DNA of 64,000 nt from Armatimonadota bacterium (lineage in GTDB: Bacteria; Armatimonadota; Fimbriimonadia; Fimbriimonadales; Fimbriimonadaceae): assembly GCA_037138755.1 (NCBI GenBank), contig JBAXHT010000003.1, forward strand, positions 248,001-312,000, given 5' to 3'. Shown here piece after piece: positions 25,297-34,491 of the stretch. The notes below the pieces were generated by a model. It searched no databases. It saw only the letters and a list, made by a program, of their open reading frames with translations, and was not told where the DNA came from. The translations under genes were made by a program, and so were the position numbers. The stretch's first letter is position 1; the number at the start of each line of letters is the position of its first letter.

Positions 25297-27975
25297 ATGC
25301 GAGTATTCGCTTTGCTCGTCACGTTACTCATGTCTGGTTCAGTGTTCGCAAAATCTGTTCAGCAAGATCTAGTCAAGCAAGATATTGTCTGGACAACGCC
25401 GTCTGTCGATGCGGCTGGCTCAATGCCGATCGGGAACGGCGAGGTTGTTCTGAACGCATGGGTGGACGCGAGGACGAGCGAGATTTGCCTTCTGATTGCT
25501 CGTACAGATGCGCTGTCGGAGATCGCCAGAATTCTGAAGATCGGACGCGTCCGGGTGAAGCTAACTCCAAACCCGTTTGTTGGAGGTTCTTTTGAACAGA
25601 GACTTGATCTCTATAACGGCCAAATTCACTTTAGGGGCAAAGATGCATCACTGACGCTGTTTGTCGATTCAGACAACCATGTGGTGCACTTGACCGGCAC
25701 CTCTAAGTTGCCAGTCATAGCCCAGGTAACTACTGATAACTGGCGCGATACTGACCGTCCGCTGCCTGAAATTGACTTTAACTCCGCCTGGAGCGCAAAA
25801 GGGGCTCCGGTCGCGCTCGTGGAATCTGCCGACGTTCCAATTGATCGGCGAAGGAATAACCAGATCGGCTGGTACCACACGAATCGTTCATCGATTGTCC
25901 CTGTCCTGTTAGCGGAGCAGACCTTGACGGGGCTCAACGGCACCTTTGATCCGCTGCTGGGCAGAACCTTTGGGGCAGTAATCTCGGGAGCTGAGATGAC
26001 GGCCGAAGGCAAGACTAAGCTGGTTTCACAGTCGCCTTCCAAGGCGATTAACGTGAACATCGCGGTTCATACCAACCGCGAATTGAGTGCTTGGGAATCC
26101 GAAACGGTGACCCTGTTGGCTCGTTCCCCTTCCGAAGCAGCTTCTGCTCGGACGAAGAAATGGTGGAACCAATACTGGGACCGATCCTACGTCTTCGTGG
26201 AGGAGAAGCTTCCCTCGAAGGCAATTCCCGACAACGACTTCCCGATCCGGCGTGGCCAAGATTCTAACGGACAAAACATGCTACCCGGCTCGATCCGCGA
26301 GTGGAAATACTCCAACTCTGTTGATCCGAAACAGGTGGAGCAAGACTTCGGCCACTGGCTGGACAGCATGGACTCGGATGTTCCGTTCCATCCGAAGGAC
26401 CTCACCCTCAGGGCTTACATTCATTTAACAGAGCTGAAACCAGGCCGAATCTTTGACAAGCTGACCGCGGGTCGCAACGACGGATTTCTTCTCGATACTC
26501 ACCCCGGAGACTCACTTCGGTTCATCGTCGGCGATAAAGAGATCACGGCGAAAGGTGTCCTCACAGTTGGCAAAACCTACGCCGTTGAAGCAAGTTTCAA
26601 CAGCGCAACCGGTGAAGCTAAAATCTTTCTCGATGGAAAACAAGTAGCCTCTTCGCCCGCTGAACTAGGCTCGCCAATCACTCGTGGCTACACGCTCCAA
26701 CGCTACGTCCAAGCTTGCCAAGGTCGCGGAAATCTTCCGATCAAGTTCAACGGGGGTTACTACACGGTAGAGCCGACCGCAATGGGACGGCAAACAAACT
26801 CAGATTTCCGTAACTGGGGAGACGCCTTCTGGTTCCAAAATACTCGGCACGTGTATCATCCGATGCTCGCCAACGGGGATTTTGACATGATGGAGCCGTT
26901 TTGGCGACTCTACGAAGACGCTCTGCCTCTCGCCAAGAGCCGGGCAGCGAGCTACCACGGTGTAAAGGGTGCCTACTTCCCGGAAACGATGACTGCATTT
27001 GGGACCTACGCGGGCAGTGATTACGGTTGGGATCGCAAAGGTCTCAAGCCAAACGAAGTTCAGTGCCCGTGGTGGGACGATGCCTGGAACCAAGGGCTTG
27101 AACTGGTCAACCTAATGCTGGATCGTTTTGACTACACTCAAGACCGAGCCTTTTTGACCAAACGAGTTCTGCCAATGGCCGACGAAGTGCTCGCATACTT
27201 CGATTCGCGCTTCAAACGCGACGGAAAAGGAAAGCTCTTGATTGATCCAACCCAAGTTGTCGAAACGTATTGGGACGGGGTGGTAAACGATATGCCGGTG
27301 GTTTCGGGTCTTCACCGTATTCTTGGTCGCCTGAATTCTCTTCCTGCTGGTGCTGTAAAGCCAAGTCAGGCATCAACTTATTCGAGGCTACTTGGAGAAT
27401 TGCCCGAACTACCGCTTGAAGTTCGGGACGGTAAGCGACAACTTTCACCTGCCGAGAAGTACATCAAGAAGGAGTCAAACGTTGAAAACGGCGAACTCTA
27501 TGCAGTCTGGCCCTTTGGCACTGCTTCGCTAGCGCAGTCAAAACTGGTAGTGGAAGCAAAGAATGCTTACGCCACCCGAAAGAATCGTCTTGACACTGGC
27601 TGGGGTTACGATGGCAATGTTGCGGCGATGCTGGGAATGACCGAAGAAGCCGCTCGAATTCTCAACGTGAAGGTTCGTAATTCTCACCCCGCCTACCGCT
27701 GGCCCGCTACTTGGGGACCCAACTTTGACTGGCTCCCTGACCAGAACCACGGCGGCAACCTGATGACTCAGACCCACTTGATGCTGATGCAGTGCGAGCC
27801 TATGGAACTAGGCGGAGCGATTCGACTGCTACCCGCTTGGCCAAAGGATTGGGACGTCAAGTTTCGGCTGTTCGCACCCGGAAAGACGGTGATCGAGTGT
27901 GATTTTCGGAATGGCAAGGTCGAGAAACTCAGCGTTACTCCCGAAACTCGGCGGAAAGACATCATCATGCCCTAG
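25297..27975 (+). CDS. DUF5703/GH95-like exported glycosidase
   Basis: 892 residues. Signal peptide MRVFALLVTLLMSGSVFA; N-terminal DUF5703-like beta domain starting IVWTTPSVDAAGSMPIGNGEVVLNAW, the opening also used by GH95 fucosidases. A LamG-like insert (about 350-470) follows, then an (alpha/alpha)6 barrel (about 500-820) with WGDAFWFQNTRHVYHPML and CPWWDDAWNQGLELVNL. The C-terminus is a beta domain (RLLPAWPKDWDVKFRLFAPGKT). The family suggests hydrolysis of plant or microbial polysaccharide; the sugar is unknown. TAGCGT ends 6 nt before the ATG. It precedes the GH78 gene by 42 bp. Confidence 0.8.
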   Translation: MRVFALLVTLLMSGSVFAKSVQQDLVKQDIVWTTPSVDAAGSMPIGNGEVVLNAWVDARTSEICLLIARTDALSEIARILKIGRVRVKLTPNPFVGGSFEQRLDLYNGQIHFRGKDASLTLFVDSDNHVVHLTGTSKLPVIAQVTTDNWRDTDRPLPEIDFNSAWSAKGAPVALVESADVPIDRRRNNQIGWYHTNRSSIVPVLLAEQTLTGLNGTFDPLLGRTFGAVISGAEMTAEGKTKLVSQSPSKAINVNIAVHTNRELSAWESETVTLLARSPSEAASARTKKWWNQYWDRSYVFVEEKLPSKAIPDNDFPIRRGQDSNGQNMLPGSIREWKYSNSVDPKQVEQDFGHWLDSMDSDVPFHPKDLTLRAYIHLTELKPGRIFDKLTAGRNDGFLLDTHPGDSLRFIVGDKEITAKGVLTVGKTYAVEASFNSATGEAKIFLDGKQVASSPAELGSPITRGYTLQRYVQACQGRGNLPIKFNGGYYTVEPTAMGRQTNSDFRNWGDAFWFQNTRHVYHPMLANGDFDMMEPFWRLYEDALPLAKSRAASYHGVKGAYFPETMTAFGTYAGSDYGWDRKGLKPNEVQCPWWDDAWNQGLELVNLMLDRFDYTQDRAFLTKRVLPMADEVLAYFDSRFKRDGKGKLLIDPTQVVETYWDGVVNDMPVVSGLHRILGRLNSLPAGAVKPSQASTYSRLLGELPELPLEVRDGKRQLSPAEKYIKKESNVENGELYAVWPFGTASLAQSKLVVEAKNAYATRKNRLDTGWGYDGNVAAMLGMTEEAARILNVKVRNSHPAYRWPATWGPNFDWLPDQNHGGNLMTQTHLMLMQCEPMELGGAIRLLPAWPKDWDVKFRLFAPGKTVIECDFRNGKVEKLSVTPETRRKDIIMP

Positions 27976-28017
27976 TAATGTTGCATTAAAGAGTCGTTCC
28001 GGCTAAACTCCGCACAG

Positions 28018-31000
28018 ATGCTAGTTTCCGCCGCCGTCCTCGCCTGTTCGATTCTTCCATATGAACTTCGGATAAATGCACAGACTCAACCGCTCGCGAT
28101 TCAGGGGCTGGAGCCAACATTCAGCTGGAAGCTCCGCGCATCAGATGCGAAAGCGACGAACCTGCGGCAAACCGGCTACCGGCTGTTGGTTGCCACAAAT
28201 CCGAACTTGTTGAATCAGGAGATTGGTGACCTTTGGGACACCGGCCGGGTCGCATCGGCTTCGACTTACGGAATTCGCTATGCCGGAAAGGCGCTTAGCC
28301 CCAAGCTGAACTGCTTCTGGAGGCTTCAAGTGTGGGATCAGGATGGAGTGGTTTCGGCTTGGACAAAAGTGGAGAAGTTTGGGACCGGTATTCAATCGCC
28401 CAAGGACTACTTGGCGAAGTGGATCTACGGGGCCACTCCAAAGGCGTCCACAGGCTTCCTCGATGGGTCGAAGTGGATTTGGGGACACGACGAGGCCGGA
28501 GACCAAACTCCGCAAGGGACTCATACTTTCAGCTACACGTGCAGTGCTCCTTTAATCGGGGGCAAAGCAATGCCGACTAAACTTGTCGTGACAGCAGACG
28601 ATTCCTTCACCGTGTTGATTGATGGCAAAGAAAAGTTCAAGTCGATGGGCACGGACAGCTGGAAAAAGCTCACTGCGATCAGCCTTCCGGAGCTATCAAC
28701 TGGCGAGCACACAATCAGCATTGTTGCGACCAACGCTTCAAAAAGTCCGGCGGGGGTAATCGGGGCACTAGTTTCTGAACTGGACGGCACCCGAGTCGTC
28801 ACCCCGACCGATGAACGCTGGCTGATCAATGGACAACCGGTGAAGGTAGTTGGTCCATACGGAATGAATCCGTGGGGCCGACCCGAACCAAAGGAGATGG
28901 TCAAGGCTCCTGCACAATACTTCGGCAAAGGCTTTGAAGTAAGCAAGAAAGTCTTCAGAGCAACACTCTATGCCACGGCTCTGGGCATTGCCGATTACGA
29001 ATTGAACGGCAATCGAATCACCGAAGATTTGTTCACTCCGGGATGGACCGAGTATGAGAAGCAGGTTCTCTACCGAACCTTCGACATAACCAAGTCGATC
29101 AAACAAGGCAAGAACAACCTCGGTGCGGTTCTCGGGCAGGGTTGGTACACGGGGTACGTCGCTTGGGGAGCTCAACGGGAGCACTATGGTTCCACTCCGA
29201 TGCTACTCATGCAAGCTGAGATCGAGTACTCAGACGGAACAACGGAAACCATTGTTACAGACTCCTCTTGGGCTGTGACTGAGGGTCCGATTAGAGACGA
29301 GCACTTCCTTCATGGCGAGAAGTTTGACGCGCAGCCTGTAAAGCGAGAAGCGATGGCTGCCAAAGTCGGTAACCCGAACGTGGGTCCCCTGGAAGCTTTC
29401 GACGGTGACCCGGTACGAGAGTACGCTCGGCTGAAAGCCAAAACGGTCACAGCGCAGGGCACGGGTAAGTACCAGATCGACTTCGGTCAGAATCTGACCG
29501 GGTTCGTTCACCTAAAAGTGAACTACCCAGCAGGAACGAAGATCACAATTCGACACGGAGAGCGGCTCGACCCGAAAGGCAATCTCTACACGGACAATCT
29601 TAGGCTTGCTCAGGCAATCGACACCTATACCTGCCGAGGTGGCGGAGAGGAGTGGAATCCTCGATTCACCTTCCATGGCTTCCAGTACATCGAGGTCACC
29701 GGTGTGCCAACGCAACCATCGAAGGACACTTTCCAGGCAATTGCCATTTCTTCTTCCACTCCTGAAAGTGGGACCCTCAAAACCAGTGACGCGATGCTCA
29801 ATCAGCTGGTGAGCAACGCTTGGTGGACGCAGAAGATGAACTTCGTAGACATTCCTACGGACTGCCCGCAGCGCGACGAGCGGCTTGGCTGGACCGGTGA
29901 CGCTCAGGCTTACATCCGAACCGCAACTTACTACAGTGATGTTCAGGCCTTCTTCCAGAAGTGGCTCGTCACCCTCGACGACTCGCAGGGCGCAGACGGC
30001 AACTTCCCCAAGGTTTCTCCGGTACTGAAGGGCCTCGACGATGGCGGGCCGGCTTGGGGAGACGCCGGGGTGATCTGCCCGATGACGATTTATCAGGTGT
30101 ACGGCGACAAAGACCTGTTGGCGAGGCACTATCCGCAGATGAAGAAGTTTGTCGATTTCTGCCGGGCGCGTTCGACTGCGGACATGCTACCACCGAAGAA
30201 CTATCACTTGTTTGGCGACTGGCTCAGCATCAACGCCGAGACCCCGCGCGATGTGATTACCACTGCCTACTTCGCGGGGAGTACTAAGATCGTCGCCGAC
30301 GCGGCTCGCGTCCTTGGCCATCGAGCCGAGGCGGCGGAGTACGACGAACTACATGAAAAGATTCGCACCGGGTTCCAAGGTGCATTTATCGACAAAGATG
30401 GCCATGTCAAGGGCGAGACTCAGACGGGATACGTTCTGGCTCTGTTCTTTGACCTTGTTCCTAAGGATCTGATTGAGAAGGCGTCAAGCCACCTCCTTAA
30501 GAATATTGAAGATCGGCAGTGGCACCTGTCGACAGGCTTCGTAGGAACTCGTGACCTGATGTACGTCCTGAGCAAGATCGGGCGTAATGACGTTGCTTTC
30601 CGACTGCTACACAACAAGACATTTCCTTCGTGGGGATTCCCGATTGTCAACGGTGCGACCAGCATCTGGGAGCGTTGGGACGGCTGGACTCCAGAGAGGG
30701 GCTTCCAAGATGTCGGAATGAACTCGTTTGCCCACTATGCTTATGGAGCAGTCGTTGGTTGGATGTTCGAGAAGATCGGCGGAATCAAGGAGTTGAAACC
30801 TGGTTTTGAAGAAATTCTGATTGCGCCGGAAATTGATCCCAACCTTACATTCTCAAATTGTGTTTATAAGTCGGTCCGAGGAGACGTAAAGACGTCTTGG
30901 AAGGTTTCCAAAGGTGTGCTTACCTTAACCGTGCAGGTGCCTGTTAACGTTAGCGCACTTGTGAAAATGCCAAGTTCCAAAGGCATCACTGAGCATCGAA

Positions 31001-31047
31001 TTGGCTCTGGACAACACACCTTCACCTCGCCGTGGACCGAAAAGTAG
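28018..31047 (+). CDS. GH78 alpha-L-rhamnosidase
   Basis: 1009 residues; removes terminal alpha-L-rhamnose from plant glycosides or pectic polysaccharides. Domains in order: signal peptide, N-terminal beta domain (about 20-110), carbohydrate-binding-like insert (about 140-260), Bac_rhamnosid_N (about 300-450), concanavalin-like domain (about 460-580), then the (alpha/alpha)6 catalytic barrel (about 590-910) with the signature DIPTDCPQRDERLGWTGDAQ holding the general acid, and the C-terminal beta domain. TAAACT (28004-28009) lies 8 nt before the ATG. A good intrinsic terminator follows. Confidence 0.93.
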   Translation: MLVSAAVLACSILPYELRINAQTQPLAIQGLEPTFSWKLRASDAKATNLRQTGYRLLVATNPNLLNQEIGDLWDTGRVASASTYGIRYAGKALSPKLNCFWRLQVWDQDGVVSAWTKVEKFGTGIQSPKDYLAKWIYGATPKASTGFLDGSKWIWGHDEAGDQTPQGTHTFSYTCSAPLIGGKAMPTKLVVTADDSFTVLIDGKEKFKSMGTDSWKKLTAISLPELSTGEHTISIVATNASKSPAGVIGALVSELDGTRVVTPTDERWLINGQPVKVVGPYGMNPWGRPEPKEMVKAPAQYFGKGFEVSKKVFRATLYATALGIADYELNGNRITEDLFTPGWTEYEKQVLYRTFDITKSIKQGKNNLGAVLGQGWYTGYVAWGAQREHYGSTPMLLMQAEIEYSDGTTETIVTDSSWAVTEGPIRDEHFLHGEKFDAQPVKREAMAAKVGNPNVGPLEAFDGDPVREYARLKAKTVTAQGTGKYQIDFGQNLTGFVHLKVNYPAGTKITIRHGERLDPKGNLYTDNLRLAQAIDTYTCRGGGEEWNPRFTFHGFQYIEVTGVPTQPSKDTFQAIAISSSTPESGTLKTSDAMLNQLVSNAWWTQKMNFVDIPTDCPQRDERLGWTGDAQAYIRTATYYSDVQAFFQKWLVTLDDSQGADGNFPKVSPVLKGLDDGGPAWGDAGVICPMTIYQVYGDKDLLARHYPQMKKFVDFCRARSTADMLPPKNYHLFGDWLSINAETPRDVITTAYFAGSTKIVADAARVLGHRAEAAEYDELHEKIRTGFQGAFIDKDGHVKGETQTGYVLALFFDLVPKDLIEKASSHLLKNIEDRQWHLSTGFVGTRDLMYVLSKIGRNDVAFRLLHNKTFPSWGFPIVNGATSIWERWDGWTPERGFQDVGMNSFAHYAYGAVVGWMFEKIGGIKELKPGFEEILIAPEIDPNLTFSNCVYKSVRGDVKTSWKVSKGVLTLTVQVPVNVSALVKMPSSKGITEHRIGSGQHTFTSPWTEK

Positions 31048-31091
31048 CCGATGCGCTCGGAAGGTTGAGTTCGACAGCTGTCAAAAACAAT

Positions 31092-31117
31092 TCCCCTCTT
31101 CGAGAGGGGATTTTATA
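31092..31117 (+). terminator. intrinsic terminator after the rhamnosidase gene
   Basis: TCCCCTCT (31092-31099), loop TCG, AGAGGGGA (31103-31110), then TTTTATAT. It lies 45 bp after the GH78 stop and ends the plus-strand glycosidase unit. Confidence 0.8.
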
Positions 31118-31161
31118 TCCTCAAACAGTTTCCAAACAAGCATCACCTAAACTAAGTGATC

Positions 31162-32418
31162 ATGAGGTTTCAACCGAAGTCAATTGCCATCCTCAGCGCT
31201 GGCACAATCGCTGCGATCGTCGTTGCCCAAAGCGGGCGATTCGTCGCGGCAAACCAAACTGCTGGATACAAAAACGAAGTTTCGATCACCGTCCAAGGAG
31301 ATAAACGAATCATCACTTCCAATGGGATTCCCGACCATTCTGTTGGTCGTTTCCCTAACCCCGGGAATCCGAATCGGATCGCACCTCAGAAGTATTCTTG
31401 GTCGATTCCGCTTAAGCCGACGCCAGCATCCCGTCCGGCCAGAGGAAACCTTTTCGGCGTTGCTGTCAACGGGGTTCCTTTCGATCCTGGCACTGCGGAG
31501 CTTTGGAACAACAACTTTGCTTGGCACTACGAGGCCCTTGTCGGCCAAGTCGCAAACGGACGTGGCCTTGGCGTCGATGAGAACCTTGCCCACGTTCAGC
31601 CAAACGGGGCGTACCACTATCACGGGCTTCCGTACGGGTTGCTGAACAAGTTGGACTACAAGAACAAGATGGCTATCGTCGGCTGGGCGGCCGACGGTTA
31701 TCCTGTTTACGGCAACTATGCTTACTCGGATGCTTCGAGGGTGAGTTCGATGAAGAAGCTGACTTCGGGTTATCGCCTTAAGTCAGGTACCCGGCCGGAT
31801 GGCCCTGGCGGAGCTTATGACGGCTCGTTTGCTTCGGACTACGAGTGGGTCTCCGGCGACGGTGATCTCGATCAGTACAACGGTCGAACTGGCGTCACGC
31901 CAGAGTTTCCGAACGGAACCTACTACTATGTTTTGACCGACTCATTCCCGTTCATTCCTCGCCAATTGAAGGGACAAGCTGACCCTAGCTTCAGCAAGGG
32001 TGGACCCGGTGGCCCGGGCGGTCCAGGGGGTCTGCGTGGTCCGGGTGGCGGTCAGGGAGGTCCGGGACAAGGTGGACCAGGACAAGGTGGACCAGGACAA
32101 GGCGGACCAGGACAGGGTGGGCCTGGCCAAGGCGGGCCGGGTTTTGGCGGGCCGGGCGGACCACCGAGAGGAATGGTTCCGGCGGACGTTCTGGCCAGCT
32201 ACCTTGAGCTTTCGGCAGACCAGCAGGCACGGCTGAAGACGTTCAAGACGGCGCTTGAAAAACTGTCTGGCGCAGGGGTGATGCCCCACCAGCTCACCGC
32301 TTTGAAGCTGAGCAAGTCGCAAATTGAGAAGATCGCTCGAGGCGAAAAGCTGGACTCTGTGCTGACGAAAGAACAGCAGTCTCAAGTTCAAGATGACGGG
32401 CCACCGATGCAGGATTAG
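31162..32418 (+). CDS. YHYH-domain exported protein with Gly-Pro-Gln repeats
   Basis: 418 residues. Signal-type N-terminus (about 1-30). The YHYH domain (about 35-265) shows the eponymous motif in NGAYHYHGLPYG plus GWAADGYPVYGNYAY and FPNGTYYYVLTDSFPFIPR. Residues about 280-335 are a collagen-like tract of GGPGQ units. The end (about 340-400) is helical with LELSADQQARLKTF and LSKSQIEKIARG, like Spy/CpxP or LTxxQ proteins. YHYH proteins occur in planktonic and soil bacteria; the role is unknown. TAAACT ends 8 nt before ATG 31162. GTG 31156 is an alternative start. The stop overlaps that of the convergent gene. Confidence 0.8.
   Translation: MRFQPKSIAILSAGTIAAIVVAQSGRFVAANQTAGYKNEVSITVQGDKRIITSNGIPDHSVGRFPNPGNPNRIAPQKYSWSIPLKPTPASRPARGNLFGVAVNGVPFDPGTAELWNNNFAWHYEALVGQVANGRGLGVDENLAHVQPNGAYHYHGLPYGLLNKLDYKNKMAIVGWAADGYPVYGNYAYSDASRVSSMKKLTSGYRLKSGTRPDGPGGAYDGSFASDYEWVSGDGDLDQYNGRTGVTPEFPNGTYYYVLTDSFPFIPRQLKGQADPSFSKGGPGGPGGPGGLRGPGGGQGGPGQGGPGQGGPGQGGPGQGGPGQGGPGFGGPGGPPRGMVPADVLASYLELSADQQARLKTFKTALEKLSGAGVMPHQLTALKLSKSQIEKIARGEKLDSVLTKEQQSQVQDDGPPMQD
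32056..32145 (+). repeat. 15 bp tandem repeat coding GGPGQ
   Basis: About six units of the form GGTGGACCAGGACAA, each encoding Gly-Gly-Pro-Gly-Gln, with synonymous changes between units, so selection on the protein repeat is likely. Unit number may vary between strains. Confidence 0.8.
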
Positions 32419-33425
32419 TCTGGTCGGATCGCAATGGAATCTGCAGCGATTGGTCGTGATGTAAGATTCCACTGGTTGCCGCGGATTCTGTCTCCGCCGA
32501 CCAGTCGTCTTGTCCAAACGGCGATCTTTCCGATATTCGTCGTTTCCTTATGGTTACCGAGGGCGACCCAATACCGCTTATCAGGATCGAATTCGGGGCC
32601 GAAGATTGAGTCAGCAATGACGCGAGGTTTCGCGGTCTTCAAGTCCATCTCAAAAATCCATCCGAAGCTACCAGCGGAGCCGGAGCGAAATCGATTCTCC
32701 GCATACAGTTTGCGCCCGTCAGCCGACTTCCAGGCTTGCCGAAGATCGATTGCTGGCCAGACATAGTCTTTGCCATTGAGAGTGAGTACACCGGTTTGGC
32801 CTGATGATTCGTAACTCCCAAACGTGTTCGTCCTCATTTCCCCAGCCTTAAAAGTGCATTTCAGACCTAACGGCACAAACGGGTTCGGAAACGTTTCTCC
32901 TTCATCAGTCCAGGGCTCTGGAATCAGATTAGGAATTGGCGAGCTGACGAGCCGACCTTTCTTTATCGTCCAACTTCGGATGGGGACCCGTGCTGGGTCG
33001 TCCAATCGCGCGAATTCCACAAAATGCGGCTTAGCACGGCTAGCCGCTAGCCCAGGAAAATTGTAGTCATCGGCTCTTTCAAAGTATCCGGTTCGAACTG
33101 CGTTCCGTTTTCCCGTCTTTAAGTTCAGTGTAAACACCTTGGTTTTCAAGTGAGTCGGAAAATGGTATCCGAGCCAAGTTTCGGCTTTCGTGACGCCCAC
33201 CGACTGTCTCCAACCGATGGTGTATGAATCTAGCCAGAAGACATCGAACTTCTCGGTGCCATCGAAGGTTAGTTGCCTGAACTTCTTCCCTTTCAGGTCG
33301 CACAGATAGACTTGGTGGTAGCTGGTCCGGCGGTCGCCCGGCGGGTATTAGAAGCGGACACAGCACGCTACGACGGGTGGTGTTTGAGCCGTTACCGAAA
33401 GCAGAATGAGTTGCGAAGAAAGCAT
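32415..33425 (-). pseudogene. tandem paralogue of the 33453-34469 gene, interrupted by an in-frame TAA
   Basis: From ATG 33425 one frame runs to the stop at 32415, broken only by a TAA at 33350-33348 (codon 26). Codons on both sides match the downstream-numbered neighbour in order: HQVYLCDLKG versus HQIYLFRIDG, RQLTFDG versus KQLTHSD, IGWRQS versus LAWLES. With the stop read through, the length equals that of the paralogue (about 336 versus 338 residues). A single base change would restore it. The remaining open part could be translated from GTG 33200 (261 residues), but the signal-type N-terminus would be lost. It may be a recent pseudogene, a strain variant or a sequence error. Confidence 0.7.
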
Positions 33426-33452
33426 CGGCAGTCGTAGTTCTTTCCGCAGATC

Positions 33453-34469
33453 CTAGTTGGCCAGCCTAATCATTGCGGAATCAGTGTGGACAACACCACT
33501 TGTCAGCCTCCACTGACCACCAGATTGCAAGTTTCCTGCCCAAAGATCACGGTTCCATACAACTTTCTCTCCCAGCATGGCAAAGGATTTCCAGTTGGAT
33601 AAGCCTATCCATTCATCTCTTGATCCGTCAAATCCAGTTAGATCGACTCTTCGTACGACGGATTGCACAATCCCGCTTGGCAAGTGACACTTCCAGACCC
33701 AATGTTCTGGTCCTCGATTCACTCCTCGCTCTTGTGAGATCGCATATATGCTTTGTGAGCCTCCGCGGACAAATGCTTTCTCAATGTGGCTGGATGGCCA
33801 AACGATGGTTCGTCCTCCAATTTTCATGAGACCAGAATGACCATCCCAACTGCTGTCGTCATACCAACCATAACTCGGCAGGGCTGGTGCCCTCTCAAAT
33901 GTGCATTTAACTCCGGCGGAAACAAATGGGTTTGCTAGGAGCTTGCCTTCCTCTTGGTCGAATGAAGTATTGAGAGCCGGGCACTGTTCAAACTCGGAGG
34001 CTTCGAAGGGTCCTGTTGCTTTCATTAGACGACCGTGACTCACTGTAAATCGTAGCTCTTGCCGCTTGTTGATAAATCCAAAGTGTAAGGGATATTCATA
34101 GAGTGTTGACAGCTCGAGAGTTCCTCTTGCGACCACCTTTGCTCGTCCAGACTTTAGGGAGTATTGAATCAATCGAAATTTGGGTTTTGTGGTGAAGTTT
34201 TTGATTCTGTAGCCATTTGCTGAGACCCCAAACTCTGGTTCCTCAGACTCAAGCCAGGCAAGTTCATCTTTGTTCACCCAAGTCGCGCAAATTGAGTCCC
34301 TATCACTGTGAGTTAGTTGCTTCACCGCGCCGCGGCCATCAATCCGAAAAAGGTAAATCTGGTGAAAACTTGGGCGCTTAGCCGGATGCGCGATGTACTT
34401 GCGGATTGAGGCGACAACAAGTGTTGCCGACTCGCTCGGAGGAAGCAATGCCGTTAAGCCCGGTAGCAT
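33453..34469 (-). CDS. protein of unknown function, intact tandem paralogue
   Basis: 338 residues. The N-terminus is weakly hydrophobic (LPGLTALLPPSESATLVVA), so export is possible. The rest looks like repeated beta-strands of a propeller-type fold: IYLFRIDGRGAVKQLT, FRLIQYSLKSGRAKVVARG, NPFVSAGVKCTFERAP, GGRTIVWPSSHIEKAF, then GGQWRLTSGVVHTDSAMIRL. The last two segments correspond to GNQWNLTSRPIAADSIAI in the neighbouring copy 28 bp downstream. No family is recognised. TAGAAT (34475-34480) ends 5 nt before the ATG. It follows the Pup-ligase-type gene by 22 bp. Confidence 0.65.
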   Translation of the reverse strand: MLPGLTALLPPSESATLVVASIRKYIAHPAKRPSFHQIYLFRIDGRGAVKQLTHSDRDSICATWVNKDELAWLESEEPEFGVSANGYRIKNFTTKPKFRLIQYSLKSGRAKVVARGTLELSTLYEYPLHFGFINKRQELRFTVSHGRLMKATGPFEASEFEQCPALNTSFDQEEGKLLANPFVSAGVKCTFERAPALPSYGWYDDSSWDGHSGLMKIGGRTIVWPSSHIEKAFVRGGSQSIYAISQERGVNRGPEHWVWKCHLPSGIVQSVVRRVDLTGFDGSRDEWIGLSNWKSFAMLGEKVVWNRDLWAGNLQSGGQWRLTSGVVHTDSAMIRLAN

Positions 34470-34491
34470 GACCTATTCTACAAAATCCGGC

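Noticed and set aside
32056-32145. Tandem repeat as a CRISPR-like array
   Set aside because: Units are contiguous without spacers and lie in frame inside a coding gene.
33079-33366. 95-residue open frame upstream of the truncated paralogue, as a frameshift explanation
   Set aside because: Codon-by-codon reading shows that the paralogue continues in its own frame up to ATG 33425 with a single TAA, so no frameshift is needed.
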